Assembly (NCBI GenBank): GCA_021795795.1
Contig: JAJYPA010000083.1
Span: forward strand, 1-21,538
Direction of reading: 5' to 3'
DNA from: Pseudomonadota bacterium
GTDB lineage: Bacteria > Pseudomonadota > Gammaproteobacteria > Halothiobacillales > Halothiobacillaceae
Length of the DNA stretch: 21,538 nucleotides
Below are positions 6,466 to 14,396 of this stretch, piece after piece. Below the pieces are notes generated by a model. That model was not told the DNA's origin. It made no database searches and saw only the letters and a program-made list of their open reading frames with translations. The position numbers and the translations under genes are program-made. Within the stretch, counting starts at the first letter, position 1; each line of letters opens with the position of its first letter.

Positions 6466-8856
6466 CTACAACCCGAGTCCCTTGAGCAGGTTTTTCAACG
6501 GAGCGGCCTTGTCGCCAAGACGCTTGTCCAACTCGGTGTTGATTTTCTCCTCCACTTTCTGCTTGGCCTGATCTTTGAAAACGGCCTGCATGTCAATGCC
6601 GAACTTAGGCTGGGCAAAAGTCCCGGTAATCGTGATCGGCACGTTCAACTGCTTGAGTTTTTCCAGTGCCTTGCCGTCCTGCCCGGTCGCCGTATTCACT
6701 ACCGTGGCATTGAGCAGGTAATCGATCGTCTCCCGTGCGAGATCGACATCGCCTTTGCCCGTTACGCGCAGCAGGGGCGAAGCACCCTTGAGATCGTCGT
6801 TGTGCGCCACGCCATTGCGGATGACTGCACTCCCGGAAATGGCCGAAAAGTCCGTTGCCTGCGTTCTGGGCACCGCGGTGGTTTCACCCTGCAAACGTGC
6901 TTGTGCGGCACGAAGCATGTAACCCAGATCAACGCCTTTGATCTGACCATTACGCAACGAGAAATCAGCGGTACCATCCAGTGCCGATTTGAGCTTGCTC
7001 AAGCGCGCGCCCTGCGTGCGCAGAGCCAACCGTACGTCGCCCGTACCGGACAAGCGATCCTCGTTCATCGCGGCCGTCAAGGCCGGTTGCAAGGCAATAT
7101 TCCGGGCATCGAGTTTTGTCTGCCAATCGGGTACGGCTCCGCGTACATCCAATGCGGCCTGACTTTGGATCGTGCCGCCGAAAGACATGAAATCCAATTG
7201 TTTCATATTAATTTGCCCGCCCGATGCAAGCACAGCAAGCGCAAACTGCTTGAGCTGATACTTCTGATAAGTCAGTTGATCGAGATTGATCTCGGCATCG
7301 AGGTTCAGCTTGCGCAACGCGTCCACTGGTAGCGGAATTTCCATATCAGCCGAAGCAACTGGCTTGGGCTGATCTGTCAGGGAACCCTGAGCACCTGCCG
7401 GTTTGTGCTCAGATAGTTTTGCCGCAGCACTGCCCGGCGGCAGATAGGGATTGACATCAAATGCACCGCCTTTGAGGCGTGCGTACATCCGGTTGGTTTT
7501 CAGATCACTGATGCCCACGGTCCCGTTCAGGTCATAGCCATCCAGACTGAATACCAAATGATCCAGCATGGCCTGATTTGGTGTGACACGCACATCAGCC
7601 TTCACCGCACATTGCGTCAGTGCCTTGTCCGACTGCATGGCCGGTACACGGTACTTGAGCGCTTCAGCCAGTTGGCGGGGATTGAACGGCATGATGGCTA
7701 ACGGGCCGGTCACCGACAGGTTCTTTCCGAGGCCCGTTACATCCAATGAGGTTTTTACAACCAGTGGCGCTGATTCCATCTGCCAGTTCGGCAGGCTGAT
7801 ATTCCCCTTGTTCATATCCACCGCCACGCCGCCATGAGCTGAAAAATCCAGTTCGCCCGTGTGCGTGGGCAAACCTTGAATTTTCCCGGCAAGCGATAAC
7901 TTGTCACTCAAATACTGCCCCTTTTGCCAATCTGCCGAAAGCGCACCTTGGGCGGTCAACGCGGCATGCGTCAGACCAAATCCTTTTTCCAGACCTACGG
8001 TGGCATCCATTGCTGAAAGATTGACAGCATGCTTGGGCAAATCGACCGATACCTCGGGCACGGACAGATCAAGCTCGCTTTTCGCTGGTAGCGCGGCTGG
8101 ATTATGTTGTGCATCGGGCACGACGCTGGCGTGAAATTTCAGGGATTTGGCAGAGAACTGTTCGCCGCTAGCCTTCATATCGAATGTGCTGCTCAGACGA
8201 ACATCGCCCGTGAGCTTGCCCAACCTCGGATCTTGCGTGGCGTAACTGAAGTTCAGGGACATATCGACCGCCTGCCCAAGACGAATGGCGCCACTATCGA
8301 GATTGAGGTGTTGCAAGGCCAACGATTGCCCGGTAACAGCATCCTGCCAATCAAGGTTCGCGTCATTGATTTCCACGCCGCCGATGGCCAGAGCCGTTAC
8401 TTTGTTCGAGGAGGAGGCCCCAGCCGCGCCGGATGGAGCGCCCGTCGATGGACGGGCCAGCAGATCCGCCCAATTGGTCACCCCGTTGCTGTTCCGAGCC
8501 AAATGGATGGTTGCTCCATCGAGGATGAGTTTCCCGACTTCAAATTGTCCCTTGAGCAGAGGGAGAAGCGCCGCTTTCACTTCGACCGTTTTAGCCGTCA
8601 CCATATTCTTTTGCGCAAATCCCGGTGCATCACCCAGGGCGACATCCTGCACCGACACACCAAGCCACGGGAACAAGGTGAGATGAATCGGCCCACCTAG
8701 CTCAATCGTCCGCCCGGTCTTCTCTTGAACAATGCTGGCAATTTTATCTTTGTAGTCGTTGGGATCGAACGTGGCAACAAAGGCAACGGCAGCAATGAAG
8801 AGCACCAGAACAAGAGCAACAAACCACATCACAATTCGTTTGATCCACTTCATCAC
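6466..8856 (-). CDS. asmA: AsmA family inner-membrane protein
   Basis: AsmA-like protein of the repeating beta-groove/VPS13-like superfamily, anchored in the inner membrane with a large periplasmic part and linked to outer-membrane assembly and lipid homeostasis. At about 796 residues it is longer than E. coli AsmA (about 617). One N-terminal membrane anchor (about residues 8-30) is followed by the conserved FDPNDYKD, a GRTIELGGPI-type segment and A-L-L-P-L-L-K-G-Q, then a long beta-rich region. A C-terminal AsmA domain (DFSAISGSAVIRNGV, VTGKGDVDL, ITITGTFAQPKFGID) is clear. The gene begins GTG-ATG: AAGGAG (- strand, at 8870-8865) is eight bases from the GTG at 8856 and eleven from the ATG at 8853, so either could be used. 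First gene of the asmA-mutY-yggX cluster. The specific cargo cannot be read from sequence. Confidence 0.92.
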   Translation of the reverse strand: MMKWIKRIVMWFVALVLVLFIAAVAFVATFDPNDYKDKIASIVQEKTGRTIELGGPIHLTLFPWLGVSVQDVALGDAPGFAQKNMVTAKTVEVKAALLPLLKGQFEVGKLILDGATIHLARNSNGVTNWADLLARPSTGAPSGAAGASSSNKVTALAIGGVEINDANLDWQDAVTGQSLALQHLNLDSGAIRLGQAVDMSLNFSYATQDPRLGKLTGDVRLSSTFDMKASGEQFSAKSLKFHASVVPDAQHNPAALPAKSELDLSVPEVSVDLPKHAVNLSAMDATVGLEKGFGLTHAALTAQGALSADWQKGQYLSDKLSLAGKIQGLPTHTGELDFSAHGGVAVDMNKGNISLPNWQMESAPLVVKTSLDVTGLGKNLSVTGPLAIMPFNPRQLAEALKYRVPAMQSDKALTQCAVKADVRVTPNQAMLDHLVFSLDGYDLNGTVGISDLKTNRMYARLKGGAFDVNPYLPPGSAAAKLSEHKPAGAQGSLTDQPKPVASADMEIPLPVDALRKLNLDAEINLDQLTYQKYQLKQFALAVLASGGQINMKQLDFMSFGGTIQSQAALDVRGAVPDWQTKLDARNIALQPALTAAMNEDRLSGTGDVRLALRTQGARLSKLKSALDGTADFSLRNGQIKGVDLGYMLRAAQARLQGETTAVPRTQATDFSAISGSAVIRNGVAHNDDLKGASPLLRVTGKGDVDLARETIDYLLNATVVNTATGQDGKALEKLKQLNVPITITGTFAQPKFGIDMQAVFKDQAKQKVEEKINTELDKRLGDKAAPLKNLLKGLGL

Positions 8857-8904
8857 AGCACCATCTCCTTAGCGCCACGCCTCGTGGAACAGGCAGGGAA
8901 TATT

Positions 8905-8997
8905 CTGACGAGGCATCGCGCAAAAAATGCAGAAAATTTCCGGCAAATTCTTTGCCTGAACGCGACTTTAGCAGACAATAAGACCTGACGAGGCATC
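8905..8997. promoter_or_regulatory. Divergent asmA/moaD control region with 13-bp direct repeats
   Basis: The 214-bp gap between asmA (-) and moaD (+) contains CTGACGAGGCATC twice, exactly, at 8905-8917 and 8985-8997, 80 bp apart (about 7.6 helical turns). Between them is an inverted repeat, GGCAAA-TTC-TTTGCC (8942-8956). Repeats bracketing a small palindrome in a divergent promoter region suggest protein binding sites, but no regulator is recognised and no strong -35/-10 pair stands out. Confidence 0.35.
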
Positions 8998-9070
8998 CGG
9001 CAGAGAACAGTCGGAGTTTTTTCCGCCTCTTTTCCAGTCCATTCATCAAGATCGGGTACTAAAACGCTTC

Positions 9071-9298
9071 ATGGGCATTACCATCAAACTTTTCGCCAGC
9101 CTGCGTGAGCAGTTCGCGCAGAATGAGCTGAAAACAACCGATACGCCAGCCACCGTACACGACGCCTGGCTGCGCATAACCGGAAAAGAGCGCCCGGCCA
9201 ATATTCTGGCCGCGGTCAATCACGAATACGTCAACTTTGATCACCTCCTGCATGAAGGCGATGAAGTGGCGTTTTTCCCGCCGGTAACCGGTGGTTAG
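9071..9298 (+). CDS. moaD: Molybdopterin synthase sulfur carrier subunit MoaD
   Basis: A 75-residue ubiquitin-fold sulfur carrier. It has the N-terminal beta strand ITIKLFASLREQF, a central NHEYV strand, the GDEVAFFPPVTGG tail and the C-terminal Gly-Gly whose thiocarboxylate donates sulfur to precursor Z in molybdopterin synthesis. The FFPPVTGG ending favours MoaD over ThiS. ATG 9071 has no convincing ribosome site (an isolated GGG about 14 bases upstream). No MoaE or other moa gene is next to it here, so its partner must be encoded elsewhere. It is followed closely by a small membrane protein gene. Confidence 0.9.
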   Translation: MGITIKLFASLREQFAQNELKTTDTPATVHDAWLRITGKERPANILAAVNHEYVNFDHLLHEGDEVAFFPPVTGG

Positions 9299-9308
9299 AG
9301 AGCAGAAC

Positions 9309-9638
9309 ATGACTCCAGAAATCCAACAGATGCTGGCACGCCGCCAACGATTCATCAAACGGTGGCCATCCATCGCCTTGATTGTTGCCTCCGTAACCTT
9401 GGGCTTTTATTTCTGGGCATTCATCAAGCAGCCCATTCTCGTAAACCCCGTTCATGTGGTTCATCTGATCCAGAACAACGCACTTGATAACGCGACTCAA
9501 TCATTGCTCGCCATCGTTGCGCCGATGCTGTTTTTGACCATTGGAGCACTCCTTCTTTTGCTGCTCTTATTTGTGACTGTCGGTCTGATCAATGAAGGTC
9601 GTTTGATCCGTCTTCTAGAGCAAAAACTGGTGCCTTAA
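9309..9638 (+). CDS. Small two-helix membrane protein, function unknown
   Basis: A 109-residue protein that I do not recognise. It has a basic N-terminus (RRQRFIKRW), one membrane helix at about residues 20-37, a short soluble loop (about 38-61) and a second, strongly hydrophobic Leu-rich helix at about 62-88. A charged C-terminus ends LLEQKLVP. Both termini are probably cytoplasmic because of the flanking positive charges. The chosen start is ATG 9309, ten bases after the moaD stop, with a GAGAG stretch upstream; a GTG at 9291 would overlap moaD and adds only six residues. Tight spacing suggests co-transcription with moaD, but nothing in the protein links it to molybdenum cofactor synthesis. 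Confidence 0.75.
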   Translation: MTPEIQQMLARRQRFIKRWPSIALIVASVTLGFYFWAFIKQPILVNPVHVVHLIQNNALDNATQSLLAIVAPMLFLTIGALLLLLLLFVTVGLINEGRLIRLLEQKLVP

Positions 9639-9664
9639 AGACTTTGCGTAAATCTTTATTTTTT
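9636..9664 (+). terminator. Weak AT-rich intrinsic terminator candidate
   Basis: TAAAGA (9636-9641) pairs with TCTTTA (9653-9658). After one mismatch, two further A-T pairs close a TGCGT loop. A run of six T follows (9659-9664). The stem is AT-rich and so weak, but the position directly at the stop of the small membrane protein gene and the T-run make termination plausible. Confidence 0.4.
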
Positions 9665-9761
9665 GTGATCATTCTGTAAGAGAAAAAATGTAAAAAGGAT
9701 CAGGAATTCAGATAGGCTCGATTCGACGATTTACTTCGATCTATTCCATGGAGAAAACAAC

Positions 9762-10073
9762 ATGTCTCTCACCAAGAAACCACTCAAAACCCGTCCGATA
9801 TGTAAAGTCACCTTCACCCTGCCGTCGGCTTATGGAGCAGAGGCCAAGGCTGTTACCTTGGTTGGCGATTTCAACGAATGGTCACAAGAAAGCCATCCTC
9901 TGAAAAAGGCGAAAAGTGACGGGAGCTTCAGCATCACGGTTGATCTTCCCATCAACGAGAAATTCCAGTTTCGTTACCTGATCGATGGCACGACCTGGAT
10001 CAACGATGATCAGGCAGACGAGTACACCCCTTCACCATTCGGTAACGAGAGCAACAGCGTCGTCCGCACCTGA
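9762..10073 (+). CDS. Free-standing CBM48 / AMPK-type glycogen-binding domain protein
   Basis: A 103-residue cytoplasmic protein made up almost entirely of one carbohydrate-binding module of the CBM48/isoamylase N-terminal (E-set) type. Recognisable parts are VTFTLPSAYGAEAKAVTLVG, then GDFNEW, a dG-F-sitvdlp strand, FQFRYLIDGTTWINDD and the closing N-E-S-N-S-V-V. These match the AMPK-beta glycogen-binding fold, including the Trp residues that stack on glucose. No catalytic domain is attached. ATG 9762 has GGAG (9750-9753) eight bases upstream. Twenty bases separate it from the hexose-6-phosphate mutarotase gene, so the two are probably co-transcribed. It may bind glycogen or tether an enzyme to it; this is inferred from the fold and the neighbour. 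Confidence 0.87.
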   Translation: MSLTKKPLKTRPICKVTFTLPSAYGAEAKAVTLVGDFNEWSQESHPLKKAKSDGSFSITVDLPINEKFQFRYLIDGTTWINDDQADEYTPSPFGNESNSVVRT

Positions 10074-10093
10074 AAAGCCCCGGGAGGATTAGC

Positions 10094-10987
10094 ATGGACG
10101 CAGTTGAAACACTTAACCAAAAATTCGCAGATTGCGCTGGTCTTGAGTTCGTCAAGATCGGTGATCTTACCTTAGCGAAAATCGATACCCCGCTCACTCA
10201 GGCGACTGTAGCCGTACAGGGCGCGCAAATCATCGAATGGAAACCTACCCACGAAGACCAGCTTGTTGTCTGGCGGGCAAAAGAACCGACATATGAAGCA
10301 GGTAAATCAGTGCGGGGCGGCGTCCCCATCTGTTGGCCGTGGTTCGGCAATCATGCCAGTCTGACCATGGCACACGGGTTTGTGCGATTCAAGGATTGGA
10401 TTCTGATGAATGCCCAATGCGACCCCGAGGGCCAGATTCACATGCACTGGCGGATCACAGATGATGCCGAGTCCCTGGCATTGTGGCCACACCGTTTCGA
10501 GTTGGATCTGATCATGCATATCGGTACCGAGCTGCGCATCCAACTGGTGACCCACAACACAGGCGACGACTCATTCAACATCACTCAGGGGCTACACACC
10601 TACCTGAATCTCGGCGATACGCGCAGCACGGTCATTCGCGGACTGGAAGGCGGGTACTACCTGGACAAGCTCAAAGGGTTCGCGCGCACACCGCAGGACG
10701 ACCTTATCACCATCACCGGCCCAATGGATCGCATCTATTTCGGTACCACGCACACCGTTGAGGTGGAAGATTCCGAATTCAATAGAGTGATTGTCGTGGC
10801 CAAAGAAGGAAGTCATTCGACCGTCGTCTGGAACCCGGACGAAAATGTGCCATCTGGCATGCAGCCCGAAGAGTCGAGAAACATGGTCTGCGTTGAAGCA
10901 GTGAATGCCGCCGACGATACCGTATCAATCGCTCCGGGCGAACGCAAGATATTGGGCACCACAATATCTGTCCGATCAGTGGGTTGA
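10094..10987 (+). CDS. yeaD: D-hexose-6-phosphate mutarotase (YeaD-like aldose 1-epimerase)
   Basis: A 297-residue enzyme of the galactose mutarotase-like superfamily, YeaD/YMR099c group, which interconverts alpha and beta anomers of hexose 6-phosphates. The conserved parts are the RGGVPICWPWFG motif, AHGFVR, catalytic His168 in GLHTYLNLGD, VVWNP and catalytic Glu268 in VCVEAVN. Full length for the family. ATG 10094 follows GGGAGG (10082-10087). The last 12 bases overlap convergently with the end of the PilZ protein gene on the - strand. It sits after the CBM48 gene and near phosphofructokinase and fructose-bisphosphatase, consistent with supplying the right anomer of sugar phosphates for storage or central metabolism. 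Confidence 0.93.
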   Translation: MDAVETLNQKFADCAGLEFVKIGDLTLAKIDTPLTQATVAVQGAQIIEWKPTHEDQLVVWRAKEPTYEAGKSVRGGVPICWPWFGNHASLTMAHGFVRFKDWILMNAQCDPEGQIHMHWRITDDAESLALWPHRFELDLIMHIGTELRIQLVTHNTGDDSFNITQGLHTYLNLGDTRSTVIRGLEGGYYLDKLKGFARTPQDDLITITGPMDRIYFGTTHTVEVEDSEFNRVIVVAKEGSHSTVVWNPDENVPSGMQPEESRNMVCVEAVNAADDTVSIAPGERKILGTTISVRSVG

Positions 10988-11695
10988 GTCTTGACAATCC
11001 CTGCGCACCAGCGGGATCAGAGCAGATAGCGTTGCAGACGCATGACTGTGCGATCGAGCTGCTGTGACTCCAGCCGGGCCTAGATCGACGAACTCTGCTC
11101 CTATGATCCACTCCCTTTGGGAGACAATGCGCTGATTGCGAATCACAAGATTCACGGATAAGTTGGCAAACCCATCTATTGCCAATTTCACTGAAGGCAA
11201 TCTTACACCCACATCCAAGGCTACTGCCTGATCGGGGCACAGTGCAACCGCACAACCACTGGCAGAAAGATCATCTATCCGCCCTACAAAGAGCGTACTC
11301 ATTGTCGGCTGGAAAAACTCCACAACGCCGATAACATCGGGCGAAAGCCGTACCCGAAATACATTTCGGCGTTGCAAACGATCAATTTGATCAGGGTATG
11401 GGATTTCAAAGTACCGTTCGTTGCCTTCAATCCTCTCTTTGAGGTTATCAACATAAAACCATGAAACAAGCTGATCGATCATCGCCTGCACACGGATGCG
11501 GCCTGAAGCCTTAATGTGCCGCAGAGGGATTTCTTTAGGTTGATCGATCAAAAAACGACGGTTTTCCGGATCATTGGAAACCATCTGAACCGCGATCTGA
11601 AAATCTTCATCCCCTTTAGGAATCAACCAAAAATGCCCATGATCATCAAAATGTCGCGCGAGTATCTTGTCGATGAGGCGCGGACTTCGTGCCAT
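10976..11695 (-). CDS. YcgR-like PilZ domain protein, putative c-di-GMP receptor
   Basis: A 239-residue protein with an N-terminal YcgR-type domain (about 1-105) and a C-terminal PilZ domain (about 106-225). The PilZ c-di-GMP signature is intact: R110-N-V-F-R114 (RxxxR), preceded by R109, and D142-L-S-A-S-G147 (D/NxSxxG). Proteins of this layout bind c-di-GMP and act on the flagellar motor or similar targets; the target here is unknown. Start: ATG 11695 gives a family-like N-terminus. ATG 11764 has AAGG six bases upstream and would add a 23-residue hydrophobic stretch, so it remains possible. The gene follows phosphofructokinase on the same strand and overlaps yeaD by 12 bases at its end. Confidence 0.85.
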   Translation of the reverse strand: MARSPRLIDKILARHFDDHGHFWLIPKGDEDFQIAVQMVSNDPENRRFLIDQPKEIPLRHIKASGRIRVQAMIDQLVSWFYVDNLKERIEGNERYFEIPYPDQIDRLQRRNVFRVRLSPDVIGVVEFFQPTMSTLFVGRIDDLSASGCAVALCPDQAVALDVGVRLPSVKLAIDGFANLSVNLVIRNQRIVSQREWIIGAEFVDLGPAGVTAARSHSHASATLSALIPLVRRDCQDSTH

Positions 11696-11771
11696 AGTGA
11701 TCGTATCTTGCTGGCTTATAAAGGCGTATACGGATAAGGTGCTCAAAGTTAAAAGAGCTGGCATAACGAGC

Positions 11772-11812
11772 CTTGCCCGCTAGGGGCAAGAAATCATCAT
11801 CGCTTCGGCGAT
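11772..11812. other. Pair of hairpins between phosphofructokinase and PilZ genes
   Basis: A perfect 7-bp stem CTTGCCC/GGGCAAG (11772-11778, 11784-11790) with a five-base loop, and a second hairpin ATCGC-TTCG-GCGAT (11799-11812), lie in the gap after the phosphofructokinase stop. No T-run follows on the - strand, so these look more like an mRNA 3'-end stabiliser or Rho-dependent pause site than an intrinsic terminator. The first hairpin would cover the ribosome site of the longer PilZ start. Confidence 0.4.
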
Positions 11813-11824
11813 CCACCTCCAGAA

Positions 11825-13084
11825 TCATCCCGGCTTCCCCCTCCACTCAGGCAACCGCTTGACCTCCAGTTCAAAGTTCAATTGCGCGAATACAGGCAAA
11901 CCGTTTCTGAACGGAGGCAGGTCCTCACCCTGAATGAGTGGCTGCAGGTAGCGTCGTGCCGCATCTGTAATGCCGTAGCCATCGGCCCGAATATAAGCCG
12001 GTGGCACCGGCAACTCGACATCGGCCACATCATCGAGTGGCACCGCGCCCAGCGACCAGAGATATGGTTCGTCTGACAACCGTTGAATGGCCACCATCAC
12101 ATCCGACCGACCGGCCATGGCATAAGTGACGGCTGCCGCCCCGCAGGCATAAGCCTGATCGACATCGATTCTGGAAGCGAGATGGCGTGCAGAACGTTGA
12201 AAATAATCTGAAACTGCCCAATGGGTTTTATACCCAAGCACTCGACACATTGTGGCAATTTTTGGAGCCATACCGCCCAATTGCTCATGGCCGAACGTCT
12301 CACTGGTTTGCTCCTGCGCGCAGAAGGTTCCGTCACTGCATAGCAATCCTTCTGCCGCGACAACGATACAAGAACCATACTGCTGAACACGTGACTGTAG
12401 GGCTTCAAGAAAGCCCGCGGGATCGAACGGTTGCTCTGGAAACAGAAGCAATAATGGTGAGTCGTCCGTGTCGAATGCCAGTCCAGACGCCGCAGCCAGC
12501 CAACCCGCATGGCGGCCCATGACCTCCAGCACAAAGACTTTGGTTGAAGTCCCAGACATGGCGGCAAGGTCACGCGCCACTTCCCGGATACTAGTGGCAA
12601 TGTATTTTGCCGCCGAACCGAACCCGGGGCTTGTGTCGGTCATGGGCAGATCGTTATCGATGGTTTTGGGCACGCCGATGACGGTCAGATCAAGGTTCCG
12701 GGCACGGGCGAATCGGGCCACCTTGGCCGCAGTTAACATCGAGCCGCCCCCGCCGTTATAGATAAAGGTACCTATGTCATGCGCATGGATCACATCGAGT
12801 AACCGTTCGTACTGCTCCGGGTGCGTATCCGGCTCACCCAGATCGGCTCGACAAGATCCAAATGCGCCGCCAGGGGTATAGCGCAACGCTGCAATTTCCG
12901 ACGGACTTACAAGCGACAGGTCATACAACTCTTCGCGCAGAATCCCCAGAATCCCGTCGCGTGCCGCAAATACCTTGCCGAAGTGCTCCGGGTGCCTCTG
13001 TGCCGTTTCAATCACGCCGCAGGCACTGGCATTGATGACCGCGGTAACTCCACCAGACTGCGCATACAAAACGTTGTGTGACAT
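11825..13084 (-). CDS. pfp: 6-phosphofructokinase, PPi-type clade
   Basis: A 419-residue phosphofructokinase-fold enzyme that phosphorylates fructose 6-phosphate, probably reversibly with pyrophosphate. Features: phosphoryl-donor loop Q-S-G-G at 9-12, GGGGS at 111-115, P-K-T-I-D143-N-D145 with the catalytic aspartate, [11 protein letters not shown] at 151-161, and [13 protein letters not shown] for substrate binding. Lys140 in the PKTIDND motif is the mark of PPi-dependent enzymes (Gly in ATP-PFK). However, the preceding acidic residue of the GGDGS/GGxDS motif is absent, both positions being Gly. Start: ATG 13084, four bases after GAGG. An upstream in-frame extension to 13207 would run through the promoter and start region of fbp and is not family-like. 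The gene is divergent from fbp, its gluconeogenic counterpart. Phosphoryl donor is inferred. Confidence 0.9.
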   Translation of the reverse strand: MSHNVLYAQSGGVTAVINASACGVIETAQRHPEHFGKVFAARDGILGILREELYDLSLVSPSEIAALRYTPGGAFGSCRADLGEPDTHPEQYERLLDVIHAHDIGTFIYNGGGGSMLTAAKVARFARARNLDLTVIGVPKTIDNDLPMTDTSPGFGSAAKYIATSIREVARDLAAMSGTSTKVFVLEVMGRHAGWLAAASGLAFDTDDSPLLLLFPEQPFDPAGFLEALQSRVQQYGSCIVVAAEGLLCSDGTFCAQEQTSETFGHEQLGGMAPKIATMCRVLGYKTHWAVSDYFQRSARHLASRIDVDQAYACGAAAVTYAMAGRSDVMVAIQRLSDEPYLWSLGAVPLDDVADVELPVPPAYIRADGYGITDAARRYLQPLIQGEDLPPFRNGLPVFAQLNFELEVKRLPEWRGKPG

Positions 13085-13102
13085 AGAACCTCGGAGTTTC
13101 GA

Positions 13103-13131
13103 TTGTGGCATGGTAGACATAAGGCTATTAT
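13103..13131 (+). promoter_or_regulatory. Candidate sigma-70 promoter for fbp
   Basis: TTGTGG (13103-13108) and TATTAT (13126-13131) are separated by 17 bases in the 96-bp gap between divergent phosphofructokinase and fbp genes. The -10 matches consensus at five of six positions, the -35 at only three. Transcription would start around 13138, leaving a leader of about 40 bases before the fbp ATG. Visual call only. Confidence 0.35.
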
Positions 13132-13180
13132 GCACAATGATTATCAAGACCATATTGCAACTTATCTTAAGGAGTTCAGG

Positions 13181-14185
13181 ATGCAGATCGGCACCAGCCT
13201 CACCCATTGTTTAATCGAAAAACAGCAAGCTCACCCAGATGCGTCTGGTGAATTCACACTCCTGATGAATGATATCGTCAGCGCGTGCAAGGTCATTTCC
13301 AGCTATGTCAACAAAGGCAACCTGATCGGCATTCTGGGCTCGGCAGAAACGGAAAACATTCAAGGTGAAACCCAGAAAAAACTCGACATCATTTCCAATG
13401 ATGTGTTCACCAACACCCTGATGCATGGCACACAGGTTGCCGCCCTGGCGTCAGAGGAAATGGACGAGGTGTACCATCTGCCGGCCAACGCCAAGCGGGG
13501 CAAGTACCTCTGTGTTTATGATCCTTTGGATGGGTCTTCGAACATCGATGTGAATGTCACTGTCGGCACGATCTTCTCGGTCTTGCGGGCACCCGAGGGC
13601 GTTGAAAACCCGAGCGAGCAGGATTTTCTGCAACCGGGCACCACGCAGGTGGCCGCTGGATACTGCATCTATGGCCCATCGACCATCATGGTGCTGACCA
13701 CTGGTCAGGGTGTAAACGGATTCACGCTGGACATGGACATCGGCGAGTTCAAACTGACACACCCAAACATCATCATTCCGGAAGACACCAAGGAATTTGC
13801 CATCAACATGTCGAACCAGCGCTTCTGGGATGCGCCGGTCAAACGCTACATTGATGAATGCCTGATCGGTAAAGAAGGCCCGCGCGGCAAAGACTTCAAC
13901 ATGCGCTGGGTGGCATCCATGGTGGCCGAGGTGCATCGTATCCTGACCCGCGGTGGCGTATTCCTGTACCCCATCGACAGCAAGATTCGCGCACAGGGCG
14001 GCAAGCTGCGTTTGATGTACGAAGCAAACCCGATGGCCATGATCGTAGAACAGGCCGGTGGTATGGCGATCACAGGCCCTGAGCGCATCCTCGATATCAA
14101 GCCACATAAACTGCACCAGCGAGTTCCGGTCATCCTCGGCTCCAAGAACGAAGTGCAGGTGCTGTCGGATTACCATAAAGCCTGA
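13181..14185 (+). CDS. fbp: Fructose-1,6-bisphosphatase class I
   Basis: A 334-residue class I FBPase, which hydrolyses fructose 1,6-bisphosphate to fructose 6-phosphate in gluconeogenesis and in Calvin-cycle regeneration. It has [13 protein letters not shown], the metal-site A-S-E-E-M-D, the signature [38 protein letters not shown] and the C-terminal EQAGG segment, all intact; length matches the E. coli enzyme. Start: ATG 13181 with AAGGAG (13168-13173) seven bases upstream. In-frame sequence further upstream to 13103 contains the likely promoter and has no ribosome site. It is divergent from the phosphofructokinase gene and followed by a strong terminator, so it is probably transcribed alone. 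In an autotroph it would serve CO2 fixation. Confidence 0.97.
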   Translation: MQIGTSLTHCLIEKQQAHPDASGEFTLLMNDIVSACKVISSYVNKGNLIGILGSAETENIQGETQKKLDIISNDVFTNTLMHGTQVAALASEEMDEVYHLPANAKRGKYLCVYDPLDGSSNIDVNVTVGTIFSVLRAPEGVENPSEQDFLQPGTTQVAAGYCIYGPSTIMVLTTGQGVNGFTLDMDIGEFKLTHPNIIIPEDTKEFAINMSNQRFWDAPVKRYIDECLIGKEGPRGKDFNMRWVASMVAEVHRILTRGGVFLYPIDSKIRAQGGKLRLMYEANPMAMIVEQAGGMAITGPERILDIKPHKLHQRVPVILGSKNEVQVLSDYHKA

Positions 14186-14240
14186 TTGCGGCTGGTCAGC
14201 AGTCAGAAAGACGTTCTGACCACCAAGTATTAGCATAAAC

Positions 14241-14267
14241 AAAAAGCCCCGTTTGACGGGGCTTTTT
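14241..14267. terminator. Strong intrinsic terminator after fbp
   Basis: Perfect 11-bp stem, AAAAAGCCCCG at 14241-14251 and CGGGGCTTTTT at 14257-14267, with loop TTTGA. GC-rich core, A-run before and T-run after, so it can work in both directions. It lies 56 bases past the fbp stop. Confidence 0.93.
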
Positions 14268-14292
14268 CATGCATGGAATAAACCAGAAAAGA

Positions 14293-14349
14293 TTATTTTT
14301 GCGAAAACTGTCCAGTTGATCAATCGTCTTCAACTCTTCAAGTTTCATG
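14293..14349 (-). pseudogene. Possible N-terminal relic of an integrase/transposase gene
   Basis: Read on the - strand from ATG 14349, the sequence encodes MKLEELKTIDQLDSF and then loses any recognisable pattern. From memory, this start strongly resembles the N-terminus of a family of DDE-type integrase/transposase proteins that begin MKL-x-x-L-x-(T/S)-I-(E/D)-Q-L-x-x-F followed by a conserved L-x-G-T-Q segment, which is missing here. The frame then runs into the fbp terminator. A purine-rich GGAGGG lies upstream but about 13 bases away. Best read as a remnant left by a decayed or deleted element; it could also be a chance match over only 15 residues. Confidence 0.25.
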
Positions 14350-14396
14350 CTAGCTCTCATCCCTCCATCTTGAACCGAGCCTGATCCCGTTGCAGC

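Noticed and set aside
5986..7332. Long + strand open frame of about 448 codons across mutY and asmA
   Set aside because: It lies antisense to two well-supported genes, has no family features and a His/Arg/Cys-rich composition typical of a shadow frame.
13103..13180. Upstream extension of fbp
   Set aside because: ATG 13181 has AAGGAG at ideal spacing and gives the normal FBPase N-terminus; the upstream part contains the likely promoter.
13085..13207. N-terminal extension of the phosphofructokinase gene to 13207
   Set aside because: It would cover the divergent promoter and the start of fbp and has no similarity to the family, whereas ATG 13084 has a good ribosome site.
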